Source of the DNA: Streptomyces sp. NBC_01498 | GTDB lineage: Bacteria; Actinomycetota; Actinomycetes; Streptomycetales; Streptomycetaceae | Assembly: GCF_036327775.1 (NCBI RefSeq) | Contig: NZ_CP109598.1 | Span: forward strand, 1,550,001 to 1,614,000 | Reading direction: 5' to 3' | Length of the DNA stretch: 64,000 nucleotides | In this document: positions 55,016-64,000 of the stretch, piece after piece | How the letters are laid out: each line of letters starts with the position of its first letter | Numbering within the stretch: the first letter of the stretch is position 1 | Notes under the pieces: generated by a model | Seen by the model: the letters and a program-made list of their open reading frames with translations, nothing else | Told to the model about the DNA's origin: nothing | The model's database searches: none | Made by a program: the position numbers and the translations under genes

Positions 55016-55768
55016 ATGCCCGAAGGCGACACCGTTCTGCACACCGCCCGGCGCCTGCACACCGCCCTCGCCGGGCGGCCCCTGACCCGGTCCGACCTCC
55101 GTGTCCCCCGGTTCGCGACCTCCGACCTCACCGGCCGGACGGTCCTCGACGTCACCCCGCGCGGCAAGCACCTGCTGACCCGCGTCGAGGGCGGTCTCAC
55201 CCTCCACTCCCATCTGCGGATGGACGGCGCCTGGCGGGTGTACGGCGCCGACGAACGCTGGCGCGGCGGCCCCGGCCACCAGATCCGCGCGGTCCTCGGC
55301 AACGCCGAACGCACCGCCGTCGGCTACCGGCTCCCCGTGCTCGAACTCCTCCGCACCGCCGACGAGGACACGGTGGTGGGCCATCTCGGCCCCGACCTCC
55401 TCGGCCCGGACTGGGATCCACACACGGCACTGCGCAATCTGCTCGCCGACCCGGCGCGCCCCGTCGGCGCCGCGCTGCTGGACCAGCGCAATCTCGCGGG
55501 CATCGGCAATGTCTTCCGGTGCGAGACCTGCTTCGTGGCCCGCACCACCCCCTGGCTGCCCATCGGGGACCTGCCGGCGCCCGAGCGACTGGTGACGGCC
55601 GCGAAGAAGCTGCTGGAGGCCCACCGGGACCGTTCGCGCCGTCATCTCTACGTGTACGGCCGGGGCGGCCTCCCCTGCCGCCGCTGCGGCACCCCCGTCA
55701 GCAGGACGACCGAGGACGATCGCCCGGTGTACTGGTGCCCCCGCTGCCAGCTGGGTCCTGTCCCCTGA
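55016..55768 (+). CDS. Fpg/Nei family DNA glycosylase
   Basis: 250 residues. N-terminal catalytic PEGDTVLHTARRLH (Pro2 and Glu3 after Met removal), Lys in GKHLL near residue 50, helix-two-turn-helix with LLDQRNLAGIGNVFRCE, and a C-terminal zinc finger CRRCGTPV...CPRC. This is an endonuclease VIII (Nei2-like) pattern: removes oxidised pyrimidines and cuts the strand. Follows lhr by 162 bp, same strand, as in mycobacteria, suggesting joint action. CATGAT lies 6 bp before the ATG and there is no clear ribosome binding site. Confidence 0.94.
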   Translation: MPEGDTVLHTARRLHTALAGRPLTRSDLRVPRFATSDLTGRTVLDVTPRGKHLLTRVEGGLTLHSHLRMDGAWRVYGADERWRGGPGHQIRAVLGNAERTAVGYRLPVLELLRTADEDTVVGHLGPDLLGPDWDPHTALRNLLADPARPVGAALLDQRNLAGIGNVFRCETCFVARTTPWLPIGDLPAPERLVTAAKKLLEAHRDRSRRHLYVYGRGGLPCRRCGTPVSRTTEDDRPVYWCPRCQLGPVP

Positions 55769-55985
55769 GGGCCGCCCGCCAGGACGACCGCCACGACGGC
55801 CGCCCCGTGGTCCGCGCCGCCGCGTGCACCGGCAGCAGACTCAGCCCCCAGCCGCCCGCGGCCACCGCCCCCTCGACGACCCCGGCGTGCTCCGGCGCCA
55901 GGGCCAGCCGCAGCACGGCCCACCACCAGAGCACGCCCAGCCCGCCCAGGGCGAGGACCGGCAGAACGTTCCGTCGCCGTGCCAT
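55698..55985 (-). CDS. Small membrane protein overlapping the glycosylase 3' end
   Basis: 95 residues from ATG at 55985 with GAGGAGG 5 bp upstream. Two hydrophobic segments (VLPVLALGGLGVLWWWAVL, VVEGAVAAGGWGLSLLPV) and a basic, Pro-rich tail. Its last 71 bp overlap the convergent glycosylase gene, so the tail is constrained by both reading frames. No named family is recognised. Confidence 0.55.
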   Translation of the reverse strand: MARRRNVLPVLALGGLGVLWWWAVLRLALAPEHAGVVEGAVAAGGWGLSLLPVHAAARTTGRPSWRSSWRAALRGQDPAGSGGTSTPGDRPRSSC

Positions 55986-56210
55986 GGCCGCCTCCTCAGA
56001 CCTGCCGACGCCAGGGCCTGTCGAGTGGATCTTGCCGGGCTGATCCGAACGACAGACCCTAGACCGGCCCGCGTATCCGGCGAAAGGGCGCATCAGAGGC
56101 GTGGACGGCGCGTATCCGGCCGCTCGCGCGGCCCACCGCTCCCTCACACCGCCCCGCCATCCGAAGCACCCGCTTCCCGCTCACGCCGGGTCGTGTCCGG
56201 CACAGCCCGA

Positions 56211-56233
56211 GGTCCCGTCCGCCGGACGGGACC
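56211..56233 (-). terminator. Terminator after dps
   Basis: GGTCCCGTCC (56211-56220) and GGACGGGACC (56224-56233) form a perfect 10-bp stem with a 3-nt loop, beginning 15 bp beyond the dps stop at 56248. Confidence 0.8.
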
Positions 56234-56247
56234 CAACCGGACAGGGC

Positions 56248-56718
56248 CTAGGCGTTCTCCGCCATGAACATCCAGGCGTGCTTCTCGAGGTCGGCCGTCA
56301 GGCCGATCAGGATGTCCTGGGTGACCGGGTCCGGCTCGTCGGTCGCCCTGATCCGCTCGCGCATCCGGACGATGACCGCGCCGAGCGCGTCCACCATCGT
56401 GCGTACGGCGTCCGGGTCCTTGATCCAGCCCTCCGGGACGGTTCCGATGGCGCTCTGCGTGGCCACCGTCGCCGCGCGGCCGTCCGGGGTGACACCGATC
56501 GCGGCGGCCCGTTCCGCCACGGTGTCCGAGTGGCCCCGGGCCGTGGTGACGACCTCGTCGAGCTGGAGGTGTACGGACCGGAAGCGCGGACCGACGATGT
56601 TCCAGTGCACCTGCTTGGAGACCAGCGACAGGTCGAGCAGATCGACCAGCGCGCCCTGAAGGGCCTCGCCGACCAGCTTGAGATCGGCGTCGGACAGTGA
56701 GCTCTTCACAACAGACAT
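56248..56718 (-). CDS. dps: Dps family DNA-binding ferritin-like protein
   Basis: 156 residues from ATG at 56718 with GGAGGA 7 bp upstream. Ferroxidase-centre residues of Dps: His in SKQVHWNIVGPRF near 39, HLQLDEVVTTARGHSDTVAERA (Asp and Glu near 53-70), C-terminal GLTADLEKHAWMFMAE. Dodecamer that oxidises iron with peroxide and compacts DNA. The short N-terminus lacks a long Lys-rich tail. A palindrome at 56765-56779 lies about 50 bp upstream. Confidence 0.94.
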   Translation of the reverse strand: MSVVKSSLSDADLKLVGEALQGALVDLLDLSLVSKQVHWNIVGPRFRSVHLQLDEVVTTARGHSDTVAERAAAIGVTPDGRAATVATQSAIGTVPEGWIKDPDAVRTMVDALGAVIVRMRERIRATDEPDPVTQDILIGLTADLEKHAWMFMAENA

Positions 56719-56764
56719 GGGACGTCCTCCAGTTCCGTTCACACGTATGCCCACCATGGCACAA

Positions 56765-56779
56765 GACCCCAAAAGGGTC
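56765..56779. promoter_or_regulatory. Palindrome upstream of dps
   Basis: GACCC-CAAAA-GGGTC, 5-bp arms, 47 bp upstream of the dps ATG. It could be an operator or leader stem; no known regulator is matched. Confidence 0.35.
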
Positions 56780-56909
56780 ATTTCGGGGCAGGTGAAGGAC
56801 GTTCGAAGGCAGCCCGGCAGCCCAGACGAGCACCCGTGTACGGGCGCCCGGAGCCGGTACACGCGCCCGTGTACGGCGGAGCCCACCCCGTGAGGACGAG
56901 CACACAGCA

Positions 56910-56946
56910 GAAGCCCCGGCCGGTCACAGGGACCGCCCGGGGCTTC
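56910..56946 (-). terminator. Terminator after clgR
   Basis: GAAGCCCCGG (56910-56919) pairs perfectly with CCGGGGCTTC (56937-56946); inside, GGTC/GACC close on an ACAGG loop. It lies 72 bp beyond the clgR stop and is aligned with that strand. Confidence 0.8.
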
Positions 56947-57017
56947 GGACTTCGTTCAGGCCGTACCGTTCACGACCAGTTCACGAGCACTTTTCACGAT
57001 GCTTCAAGCGCTGTACC

Positions 57018-57401
57018 TCAAGCGGCGACGACATCCACCGCTTCCGTCGGTGCCTTGATGGTCACCCGCTCCGTCGGCACACCTGCCACCGACGTCACGG
57101 AGACGGAATTGAGCATCGGACGTACTGCTGCGGGCACCGGCTCGCTCGCCGCTGCGGACGCAGCCAGCTCCGCCAGCGACAGTTCGTCGCTCACTTCGCG
57201 CATGAGCTCGGACATCCGTACGTCAAGCGCGTCGCAGATAGCGGAGAGCAGTTCGGAGGATGCCTCCTTCTGCCCCCGCTCCACCTCGGAGAGATAGCCG
57301 AGCGAGACTCGGGCGGACGAGGAGACTTCGCGCAGAGTACGGCCCTGGCGCTGGCGCTGCCGACGCAGCACGTCACCCAGCAGGCGACGGAGCAGAATCA
57401 T
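57018..57401 (-). CDS. clgR: Transcriptional regulator ClgR
   Basis: 127 residues from ATG at 57401 with GAGGAGGGA upstream. XRE-type HTH at residues 14-60 ([33 protein letters not shown]), the pattern of ClgR, activator of clp protease and lon genes in actinobacteria. It ends in VDVVAA; in S. lividans the terminal Ala-Ala of ClgR is a ClpP degradation signal, so feedback proteolysis is likely here too. Position after pgsA and cinA-like genes fits ClgR synteny. Confidence 0.9.
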   Translation of the reverse strand: MILLRRLLGDVLRRQRQRQGRTLREVSSSARVSLGYLSEVERGQKEASSELLSAICDALDVRMSELMREVSDELSLAELAASAAASEPVPAAVRPMLNSVSVTSVAGVPTERVTIKAPTEAVDVVAA

Positions 57402-57510
57402 CGGTGGCTCCCTCCTCGGACCGCGTAGCCGCATCCTTCTCGCCCCACCGTACCGCCTCGCGCTGCGGCCGTGCGGGGAGCGATGTCGTGTTCACTCAGG
57501 GCTGCAAACA

Positions 57511-58161
57511 TCAAGTCCCCCCGTTCCGTTCCGTATCCTGTGTCCGCCCGTTCCCGGTCAGTTCGCCGGAGAGCAGTTCCAGCACGCTCCGTACACTCTC
57601 TCTACGGATTTCCGCCCGGTCACCGTTCAACCTCAGAGCGGCCACTTTCTCGCCGCCGTGCGGACCGCTGACGGCCACGTACACCGTGCCCACGGGCTGT
57701 CCGTCCTGCGGATCGGGACCCGCGACCCCCGTGGTCGCGGCGCCCCAGTCGGCGCCCAGGACCCGCCGTACGCCGGCCGCCATCTGCCGTGCGACCACGG
57801 GATCCACCGCGCCCCGCTCGGCCAGAAGTGTTCCGTCCACGCCCAGGACCTCGCGCTTGACGTCCGTCGCGTAGGCCGTGACGCCCCCGCGGAGCGCGCG
57901 GGAGGCGCCGGGCACGGACGTCAGTTCGGCGGCCACGAGACCCCCGGTCAGCGACTCCGCGACGGCCAGGGTCTCCTCCCGCGCCACGAGCAGATCGAGC
58001 ACCCGCGCCGCCGTCCGGTCCGCCGGGGCACCGCCGGCCGCCGCTTCCCGCCCGCCGCCCCGTACGGTCCCCGCCCCGCCCTCGGGCGCGGACGGCGCGG
58101 ACGGTGCGGACCGCTCGGCGTCAGCGGACGGCACCGGCGCCACCGGCGGCGTGTGCGTCAC
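57511..58161 (-). CDS. CinA C-terminal domain protein (nicotinamide-nucleotide amidase-like)
   Basis: 216 residues from GTG at 58161, overlapping the pgsA stop by 4 bp. CinA-C/PncC pattern: LAVAESLTGGLVAAELTSVPGAS, GVTAYATDVKREVLGV, WGAATTGVAGPDPQDGQPVG. The enzyme deamidates NMN in pyridine nucleotide salvage. The first 50 residues are Pro/Ala-rich. It lacks the CinA N-terminal domain. In an operon rimO-pgsA-cinA with clgR 109 bp downstream. Confidence 0.92.
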   Translation of the reverse strand: MTHTPPVAPVPSADAERSAPSAPSAPEGGAGTVRGGGREAAAGGAPADRTAARVLDLLVAREETLAVAESLTGGLVAAELTSVPGASRALRGGVTAYATDVKREVLGVDGTLLAERGAVDPVVARQMAAGVRRVLGADWGAATTGVAGPDPQDGQPVGTVYVAVSGPHGGEKVAALRLNGDRAEIRRESVRSVLELLSGELTGNGRTQDTERNGGT

Positions 58162-58823
58162 GAGGCGTTCCCGCTCCGGACTCGCTCGGCCGCCATGCCC
58201 GACCGCCGCAGGACGATCGCCTGGCGTACGTAGTCCAGGCCGGTCAGCACGGTCAGCACGACCGCGACCGCCATCACCCAGAACCGAAGCGTCGCCAGCG
58301 GCCCGGTCAGCGCCAGCACGTACATGCCGACCGCCACCCCCTGCGCCATGGTCTTCATCTTGCCGCCCCGGCTGGCCGGGATGACCCCGTGCCGGATCAC
58401 CCAGAACCGCATCAGCGTGATCCCGAGCTCCCGGAAGAGGATGACTCCTGTCACCCACCAGGGCAGATCCCCCAAGGCGGAGAGACTGACCAGCCCGGCC
58501 GCCATGATCGCCTTGTCCGCGATCGGGTCGGCGATCTTCCCGAAGTCGGTGACCAGGTTGTACGTACGGGCCAGATGCCCGTCGAAGACGTCGGTGATCA
58601 TGGCCACCGCGAACGCGGCCCAGGCCCAGGCGCGCCAGGCCGGGTCGTGCCCGCCGTCCTGGAGCAGCAGCAGGACGAAGGCCGGTACGAGCACCAGCCG
58701 CATCATGGTGAGGATGTTGGCGATGTTCCACAGGCTGGCCTGGTTGACGGCCGCAGCCCCCAGCTTGCCACCGGGCGCCGGCCTACCCTGGCCGCCCTCG
58801 GCCGATGCCGGGACTCCGGTCAT
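58158..58823 (-). CDS. pgsA: CDP-diacylglycerol--glycerol-3-phosphate 3-phosphatidyltransferase-like
   Basis: 221 residues from ATG at 58823, overlapping the rimO stop as ATGA. CDP-alcohol phosphatidyltransferase motif D-G-x2-A-R-x8-G-x3-D-x3-D is seen as [26 protein letters not shown], with the expected spacing. Five to six membrane segments. It makes phosphatidylglycerol phosphate for anionic membrane lipids; some actinobacterial members of this subgroup may act on other alcohols, so substrate is inferred. Confidence 0.92.
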   Translation of the reverse strand: MTGVPASAEGGQGRPAPGGKLGAAAVNQASLWNIANILTMMRLVLVPAFVLLLLQDGGHDPAWRAWAWAAFAVAMITDVFDGHLARTYNLVTDFGKIADPIADKAIMAAGLVSLSALGDLPWWVTGVILFRELGITLMRFWVIRHGVIPASRGGKMKTMAQGVAVGMYVLALTGPLATLRFWVMAVAVVLTVLTGLDYVRQAIVLRRSGMAAERVRSGNAS

Positions 58824-60382
58824 CTGGCTGCCTCCGCTCCGGGGCTCCGGGGCTCGTCCCCGGTGAAGCCGCAGTACTCGGCGACCAGGTCCACGCCCTC
58901 GGTGCCGACCACCTTGGCCTCGACCATAAGGCCCGGACGCAGGCCCTCGCCCGATGTGAAGATCACCTGGCCGTCGGTCTCCGGCGCCTGGTGGGCGGCC
59001 CGGCCGACGGCGGGCTCCTCGTCGTCGTCCGCGTCCTCGGCGGCCACGGACTCCACGAGCACCGTCAGGGTCTCCCCCAGGCGCTCCTCGGCCCGCTGCG
59101 AGGTCAGTTCGTCGGCCAGCCGCGACAGATGCGCCAGCCGCTCGGCGACGACGTCCTCGTCCAGCTTGTTCTCGTACGTCGCCGCCTCGGTGCCGTCCTC
59201 GTCCGAGTAGCCGAACACCCCGATGGCGTCGAGCCTGGCACCGGTGAGGAAGCGCTCCAGTTCGGCGAAGTCGGCCTCGCTCTCGCCGGGGAAGCCGACG
59301 ATGAAGTTGGAGCGCACGCCGGCCTCCGGGGCCTTGCCGCGGATCGTCTCCAGCAGGTCGAGGAAGCGGTCGGTGTCGCCGAAGCGCCTCATCGCGCGGA
59401 GCACGGAGTGCGAGGAGTGCTGGAAGGACAGGTCGAAGTACGGCGCGACGCCGGGCGTCGACGTCAGCACGTCGATGAGTCCCGGGCGCATCTCGGCGGG
59501 CTGGAGGTAGCTGACCCGTACGCGTTCGATCCCGTCCACCGCCGCGAGCTCGGGCAGCAGCGTCTCCAGGAGGCGGATGTCGCCGAGGTCTTTTCCGTAC
59601 GAGGTGTTGTTCTCGGAGACGAGCATGACCTCCTTGACGCCCTGCTCGGCCAGCCAGCGCGTCTCCCCGAGCACATCGGAGGGGCGGCGCGAGATGAACG
59701 AGCCGCGGAAGGACGGGATGGCGCAGAAGGAGCAGCGCCGGTCGCAGCCGGAGGCCAGCTTCACGGAGGCCACGGGGCTGTTGCCGAGACGGCGGCGCAG
59801 CGGGGCGCGGGGGCCGGAGGCCGGCGCGAGGCCCTGCGGCAGGTCCGCGGGGGCGGGGACGATCGTCTCTGTAGGAGGCGCGGTCGCGGGGGACGGTACG
59901 GACGCCGTGGTCGTGCCGTGGCCGGGCAGGGCCACACCGGTGGCGCCCTGGCGGTCGGCGGGGCTCAGCGGGAGCAGCTTGCGCCGGTCGCGCGGGGTGT
60001 GCGAGGCGTGGACGCCGCCGGCGAGGATGGTCCGGAGGCGGTCCGAGATGTCGGCGTAGTCGTCGAACCCGAGCACACCGTCCGCCTCGGGGAGTGATTC
60101 CGCGAGTTCCTTGCCGTACCGCTCGGCCATGCAGCCGACGGCGACGACGGCCTGGGTTCTGCCGTGATCCTTCAGGTCGTTGGCTTCCAGCAGGGCGTCG
60201 ACGGAGTCCTTCTTGGCGGCTTCGACGAAGCCGCAGGTGTTGACGACGGCGACGTCCGCGTCGGCGGCTTCCTCGACGAGCTCCCAGCCGTCCGCTGCCA
60301 AGCGGCCTGCAAGCTCCTCCGAGTCCACCTCGTTACGGGCGCAGCCAAGCGTGACAAGGGCGACGGTGCGGCGTTCGGGCAT
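58820..60382 (-). CDS. rimO: Ribosomal protein uS12 methylthiotransferase RimO
   Basis: 520 residues. Adds methylthio to an Asp of ribosomal protein S12. UPF0004 cysteines in [15 protein letters not shown] and GCMAERY; radical SAM CxxxCxxC in [14 protein letters not shown]-terminal TRAM domain. A 65-residue Pro/Thr/Ala-rich insert (about 120-190) separates the first two domains, lengthening it relative to E. coli. ATG at 60382 has TAGTCT 6 bp upstream and no ribosome binding site, so probably leaderless; it starts the rimO-pgsA-cinA unit. Confidence 0.95.
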   Translation of the reverse strand: MPERRTVALVTLGCARNEVDSEELAGRLAADGWELVEEAADADVAVVNTCGFVEAAKKDSVDALLEANDLKDHGRTQAVVAVGCMAERYGKELAESLPEADGVLGFDDYADISDRLRTILAGGVHASHTPRDRRKLLPLSPADRQGATGVALPGHGTTTASVPSPATAPPTETIVPAPADLPQGLAPASGPRAPLRRRLGNSPVASVKLASGCDRRCSFCAIPSFRGSFISRRPSDVLGETRWLAEQGVKEVMLVSENNTSYGKDLGDIRLLETLLPELAAVDGIERVRVSYLQPAEMRPGLIDVLTSTPGVAPYFDLSFQHSSHSVLRAMRRFGDTDRFLDLLETIRGKAPEAGVRSNFIVGFPGESEADFAELERFLTGARLDAIGVFGYSDEDGTEAATYENKLDEDVVAERLAHLSRLADELTSQRAEERLGETLTVLVESVAAEDADDDEEPAVGRAAHQAPETDGQVIFTSGEGLRPGLMVEAKVVGTEGVDLVAEYCGFTGDEPRSPGAEAAR

Positions 60383-60388
60383 GGGCTC

Positions 60389-60394
60389 AGACTA
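60389..60394 (-). promoter_or_regulatory. -10-like hexamer TAGTCT for leaderless rimO
   Basis: TAGTCT on the minus strand, 6 bp before the rimO ATG. Confidence 0.5.
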
Positions 60395-60437
60395 CTTTGT
60401 CCCGGCCGCCCTCCTGCCGTGCAGGGTTGCCCGGCCT

Positions 60438-60468
60438 CCTCCGGGGGCGCGGGCCGCGCCCCCGGAGG
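60438..60468 (-). terminator. 14-bp hairpin terminator between RodZ-like gene and rimO
   Basis: CCTCCGGGGGCGCG (60438-60451) pairs perfectly with CGCGCCCCCGGAGG (60455-60468), loop GGC. It lies 67 bp beyond the RodZ-like stop (60536) and 56 bp before the rimO start, separating the two transcription units. Confidence 0.88.
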
Positions 60469-60535
60469 ACTCCCGTGTACGGCCGGACGGGGCCCGCCCC
60501 GTGTCCGCCGGCGCCTTCCGGCACCGGCGGCGGCG

Positions 60536-61444
60536 TCAGCCCGCCTCGGGGTCGCCCTTCGTGTACGAGGGCCGTTCGACCTGGCCGGGCTCGAAGTCCT
60601 CGTCGACCTGCTTGCCGTTGACGAAGATGTCGAGCACCCCGGCGTTGCCGAGGATGAAGTCGATCTGTTCGTCGTCCTGGAAGGTCTTGGACTCGCCCTT
60701 CAGGAGGAGTCCGTCGAAGAGCAGTTCCCCGTTGGGGCTCTTGGCGGAGATCCAGCTCTTGTCCTCGACGGCGGACAGTTTGACGGTCACCTTGTCGGCC
60801 GGGGCCGCCGCGATGGCGCTGTCCGACGGTTCGGGCTTCGGGTCGGCGGGCTTGGTGGCGCTGGGCTCGGCGGCCGTCTTCTCGGGCGCCAGTCCCTCGG
60901 CGATCTGCTGGTCGGGGCTCTCGTCGTCGCCGCCGCTGAACACGGTGAAGCCGACGAAGCCGATCACCGCGACGATCGCGGCGACCATGGCCGCCGTCCA
61001 GTTGGGACGGCGCCGCTCCGGACGGATGCGCTCGGCCTCGAACAGCGGGGCCGCGGGCGTGGGCGCCGGGCGCCCGCCGTGCTCGGAGTCGTACTGCCTG
61101 ACAAGGGGCTCGGGATCGATCCCGACCGAGCGGGCGAAGGTGCGGATGTGACCGCGCGCGTAGACGTCGCCGCCACAGCGCGAGAAGTCGTCCTGTTCGA
61201 TCGCCTGCACGATCGGCACGCGCACGCGGGTGGCGGCGCTGACCTCTTCGAGTGTCAGGCCCGCCTCGGTGCGCGCCTGTTCGAGGGCGCGGCCGACCGA
61301 GAGTGTGTCCTCCTCGGTCGCGGACCGCTCCTCCTCGGCGGATTCGGCGCTGCCGAGGGAATCGACGGGTTCGACAGGTCCGACCGCGTCACGAGGGCCG
61401 ACGGCGGAAGGCTGGTCGTCTTGGGGGGATTTGCCGATGGACAC
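60536..61444 (-). CDS. RodZ-like helix-turn-helix membrane protein
   Basis: 302 residues from GTG at 61444 (AAAGG 8 bp upstream; a GTG at 61471 would leave almost no leader). After an acidic lead of 50 residues, a cytoplasmic HTH (GRALEQARTEAGLTLEEVS, DVYARGHIRTFARSVG), one membrane segment near residue 160 (AAMVAAIVAVIGFVGFTVF), a Pro/Glu linker and a C-terminal DUF4115 domain (FILGNAGVLDIFVNGKQV). RodZ links the MreB system to wall synthesis; the actinobacterial members' role is less clear. Downstream of ftsK, same strand. Confidence 0.88.
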   Translation of the reverse strand: MSIGKSPQDDQPSAVGPRDAVGPVEPVDSLGSAESAEEERSATEEDTLSVGRALEQARTEAGLTLEEVSAATRVRVPIVQAIEQDDFSRCGGDVYARGHIRTFARSVGIDPEPLVRQYDSEHGGRPAPTPAAPLFEAERIRPERRRPNWTAAMVAAIVAVIGFVGFTVFSGGDDESPDQQIAEGLAPEKTAAEPSATKPADPKPEPSDSAIAAAPADKVTVKLSAVEDKSWISAKSPNGELLFDGLLLKGESKTFQDDEQIDFILGNAGVLDIFVNGKQVDEDFEPGQVERPSYTKGDPEAG

Positions 61445-61484
61445 GGGAGTGCCTTTCGAGCGTGTAGCCACCTGCTGGATGTTC

Positions 61485-61515
61485 AGTCTATGGGTGGTAC
61501 GAAAGGGTGGGGCAA
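61485..61515 (-). promoter_or_regulatory. Possible promoter of the RodZ-like gene
   Basis: On the minus strand TTGCCC, 19-bp spacer, TAGACT (61485-61490). The start would be near 61478, giving a 34-nt leader to the GTG at 61444 that contains AAAGG. Confidence 0.4.
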
Positions 61516-61653
61516 CCGGGCGGATGCACTTTGTACGCCATCAGAATGGCCGGACGGCGTGTCGGCGGGACACAGGGTGTCTCTTCCCCCACCTTGACGT
61601 CCGGCCGGGGGAAAGGGTTGCTCCGGATATCCGTCGGATCGCCTCAGGTTCCG

Positions 61654-64000
61654 TCAATTTCCCTCAGCCCCTTCGGAAACGGACTCGCCGCGGATCACGG
61701 CGAGCACCCCGTCCAGCTCGTCCGCCTTCACCAGCACGTCACGCGCCTTGGACCCCTCGCTGGGACCCACGATGTTCCGTGACTCCATCAGATCCATGAG
61801 CCTGCCCGCTTTGGCGAATCCCACGCGCAGTTTCCGCTGGAGCATGGAGGTCGAGCCGAACTGGGTGGACACCACCAACTCGGCCGCCTGGCACAGCAGA
61901 TCGAGATCGTCGCCGATGTCCTCGTCGATCTCCTTCTTCTTGGCCGTGCCGACGACGACGTCGTCGCGGAAGACCGGCGCCATCTGATCCTTGCAGTGCT
62001 GGACGACGGCCGCGACCTCCTCCTCCGTGACGAAGGCGCCCTGCATACGGGTCGCCTTGCTCGCCCCCATGGGGAGGAAGAGCCCGTCGCCCTTGCCGAT
62101 GAGCTTCTCGGCGCCGGGCTGGTCGAGGATGACGCGGCTGTCCGCGAGGGAGGAGGTCGCGAAGGCGAGCCGGGAGGGCACGTTCGCCTTGATGAGGCCG
62201 GTGACGACGTCCACGGACGGGCGCTGGGTGGCGAGCACCAGATGGATACCGGCGGCGCGGGCCAACTGGGTGATGCGGACGATCGCGTCCTCGACGTCGC
62301 GCGGCGCGACCATCATCAGGTCGGCCAGCTCGTCCACGATCACCAGCAGGTACGGATAGGGGGTCAGCTCGCGCTCGCTGCCCTTCGGCGAGGCGACCTT
62401 GCCCTTGCGTACGGCGGCGTTGAAGTCGTCGATGTGCCGGAAGCCGTACGCCGCGAGGTCGTCGTAGCGCAGGTCCATCTCCCGCACGACCCACTGGAGC
62501 GCCTCGGCGGCGCGCTTGGGGTTGGTGATGATGGGGGTGATGAGGTGCGGGATGCCCTCGTACGCGGTGAGCTCGACGCGCTTGGGGTCCACGAGGACCA
62601 TCCGGACGTCCTCGGGGGTGGCCCGGACCATGACCGAGGTGATCAGACAGTTGATGCAGGAGGACTTGCCGGAGCCGGTGGCGCCGGCGACCAGCAGGTG
62701 CGGCATCTTGGCGAGGTTGGCCATCTCGTAGCCGCCCTCGACGTTCTTGCCGAGCGCCACCAGCATGGGGTGGTCGTCCTCGGCCGCGTCGGCGAGCCGC
62801 AGGACGTCGCCGAGGACGACCATCTCGCGGTCGGAGTTCGGGATCTCGATGCCGACGGCGGACTTGCCGGGGATCGGGCTGATGATGCGGACGTCGGGGC
62901 TGGCCACGGCGTAGGCGATGTTCTTGGTGAGCGCGGTGATGCGTTCGACCTTCACGGCGGGGCCGAGCTGGACCTCGTAGCGGGTGACGGTCGGGCCCCG
63001 GGTGAAGCCCGTGACCGTCGCGTCGACCTTGAACTCCATGAACACGTTGGTCAGGGAGTCGACCACCGCGTCGTTGGCGGCGCTGCGGGTCTTGCCGGGG
63101 CCGCCCCGTTCCAGCAGGTCCAGCGACGGCAGGGAGTAGGTGATGTCACCGGCGAGCTGGAGCTGCTCGGCGCGCGCGGGCAGCGGCCGGTCCTGCGCGG
63201 GCGGCGGCTTGGTCAGATCGGCGACGGCGCCGGACGGCGTCCGCGCCGCCCCGGCGGCCCGTGCCTCCGCGTCGCGCGCCGTGGGTACGGGGCGCTCCCG
63301 CGAGCCGGAATCCGCGCCGGCGCCCGCCCCTGCCCCCGGGCCCGCGCCGGGGCGCCCGGCGGATGTTCCGCGCGTACGCTCCCCCGGCCGCGCGCGCTCC
63401 CCGTCCCGGGTGCGGTCGGCGGACACGCCGTGGGTGAGGTCGGCGACGACCGGCGACGGCGGCATCCCGTTGAGTACGGCTCCGTCCAGCGCGGCGGCCG
63501 CGGCGGCGGCGATGTCCACGGCGTCCGGGGCCCGGTCGTGACCGGGCTGCACCGGCTGCCTGCGCGGGCGCCGTCTGCGGGCCAGCGCGGCGGCCTCGGC
63601 CCGCTCCGGGTCGTGGTCGTCGCCCGGTTCCCGCGCCCGGTCGGCGGTGACCGCGCCGCGCCGCGCCGTCGAGCGGTGGTCGCGCGTGGGAAGGGCCCCA
63701 CGCCACTGGTCGTCGTACCGCTCGTCGTCGCCGTCCCACTCCTCGTCCCGTTCCCGCCCGTCGGGATCGCCCCTGGCCGGGTCGAGGACGCCGAGCCGGA
63801 CACAGACCTGACGCAGCCGTCGCGGGATGGCGTTGACGGGTGTCGCCGTGACGACGAGCAGCCCGAACACGGTGAGCAGCACCAGTATCGGTACGGCGAG
63901 GACCTCGCCCATGGCGAAGACCAGCGGGACCGAGGCCCCCCAGCCGATCAGCCCGCCGGCGTCCCGCAGCGCCTCGCCCGCGTCGCGCGCCGGGGAGCCG
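61654..64000 (-). CDS. ftsK: FtsK/SpoIIIE family DNA translocase, N-terminus cut by window edge
   Basis: About 782 codons are visible and the frame stays open to the right edge, so the true start is beyond it. Part of the N-terminal membrane domain is present ([20 protein letters not shown]), then a 230-residue Arg/Gly/Asp/Ala-rich linker, the FtsK alpha/beta motor ([44 protein letters not shown]) and the gamma winged helix that reads FRS/KOPS-type sequences ([19 protein letters not shown]). It pumps chromosomes through closing sporulation septa. Confidence 0.96.
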   Translation of the reverse strand, partial: GSPARDAGEALRDAGGLIGWGASVPLVFAMGEVLAVPILVLLTVFGLLVVTATPVNAIPRRLRQVCVRLGVLDPARGDPDGRERDEEWDGDDERYDDQWRGALPTRDHRSTARRGAVTADRAREPGDDHDPERAEAAALARRRRPRRQPVQPGHDRAPDAVDIAAAAAAALDGAVLNGMPPSPVVADLTHGVSADRTRDGERARPGERTRGTSAGRPGAGPGAGAGAGADSGSRERPVPTARDAEARAAGAARTPSGAVADLTKPPPAQDRPLPARAEQLQLAGDITYSLPSLDLLERGGPGKTRSAANDAVVDSLTNVFMEFKVDATVTGFTRGPTVTRYEVQLGPAVKVERITALTKNIAYAVASPDVRIISPIPGKSAVGIEIPNSDREMVVLGDVLRLADAAEDDHPMLVALGKNVEGGYEMANLAKMPHLLVAGATGSGKSSCINCLITSVMVRATPEDVRMVLVDPKRVELTAYEGIPHLITPIITNPKRAAEALQWVVREMDLRYDDLAAYGFRHIDDFNAAVRKGKVASPKGSERELTPYPYLLVIVDELADLMMVAPRDVEDAIVRITQLARAAGIHLVLATQRPSVDVVTGLIKANVPSRLAFATSSLADSRVILDQPGAEKLIGKGDGLFLPMGASKATRMQGAFVTEEEVAAVVQHCKDQMAPVFRDDVVVGTAKKKEIDEDIGDDLDLLCQAAELVVSTQFGSTSMLQRKLRVGFAKAGRLMDLMESRNIVGPSEGSKARDVLVKADELDGVLAVIRGESVSEGAEGN

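Overview
The window reads as chromosomal DNA of a Streptomyces-type actinomycete. Base composition is very GC-rich, third codon positions are almost all G or C, GTG starts are common, many promoters look leaderless, and the gene content matches the conserved core segment around nrdRJ, lexA, hflX, dapF, miaA, miaB, gluABCD, recA, recX, lhr, dps, clgR, pgsA, rimO and ftsK. I see no tRNA, rRNA, CRISPR array, insertion sequence or phage gene. Both ends cut a gene: a DUF4173 membrane protein on the left and FtsK on the right.

Layout. 1-4 kb: DUF4173 membrane protein, histidine phosphatase, YdbC-like DUF4937 protein and TerD-family protein. 4-11 kb: the nrdR-nrdJ ribonucleotide reductase pair, divergent lexA, and the DinG-type helicase. 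11-14 kb: a siderophore pair (AlcB/IucB-type GNAT and an IucA/IucC synthetase with a long Pro-rich N-terminus). 14-23 kb: a lipoprotein serine peptidase, hflX, an M1 metallopeptidase, an RSH-family protein and dapF. 23-29 kb: a small membrane protein, miaA, a two-gene small-protein unit with an Rv0909-type antitoxin, a class III dioxygenase-like protein, miaB and a TAXI binding protein. 29-35 kb: the GluR/GluK two-component pair divergent from the gluABCD glutamate transporter. 35-38 kb: an FAD monooxygenase, then a cysteine-rich leader peptide, cysteine dioxygenase and rhodanese. 38-40 kb: recX and recA. 40-49 kb: an ABC/FtsX exporter divergent from a LuxR-type two-component pair, an AI-2E family permease, DUF3046, and azlCD with an AraC regulator. 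50-57 kb: lhr, a Nei/Fpg glycosylase, a small membrane protein, dps and clgR. 57-64 kb: a CinA-C protein, pgsA, rimO, a RodZ-like HTH protein and ftsK.

The strongest regulatory theme is the DNA-damage response. lexA and recA carry actinobacterial SOS boxes. Exact matches to the SOS-independent RecA-NDp (PafBC-type) promoter TTGTCRGTG-N8-TANNNT lie before recA and dinG, a near match lies before lhr, and a weaker one lies before terD. lhr and a Nei-type glycosylase are adjacent, and nrdRJ, which has tandem NrdR boxes exactly 31 bp apart, supplies dNTPs. A second theme is sulfur metabolism: a leaderless 28-codon leader peptide ending in a Cys-rich stretch precedes the cysteine dioxygenase and rhodanese genes. 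A third is leaderless transcription: many genes that lack a ribosome binding site have a -10-like hexamer 6-7 bp before the start codon, which also helps choose the starts. No wholly new multi-gene system is evident; the most novel points are regulatory.
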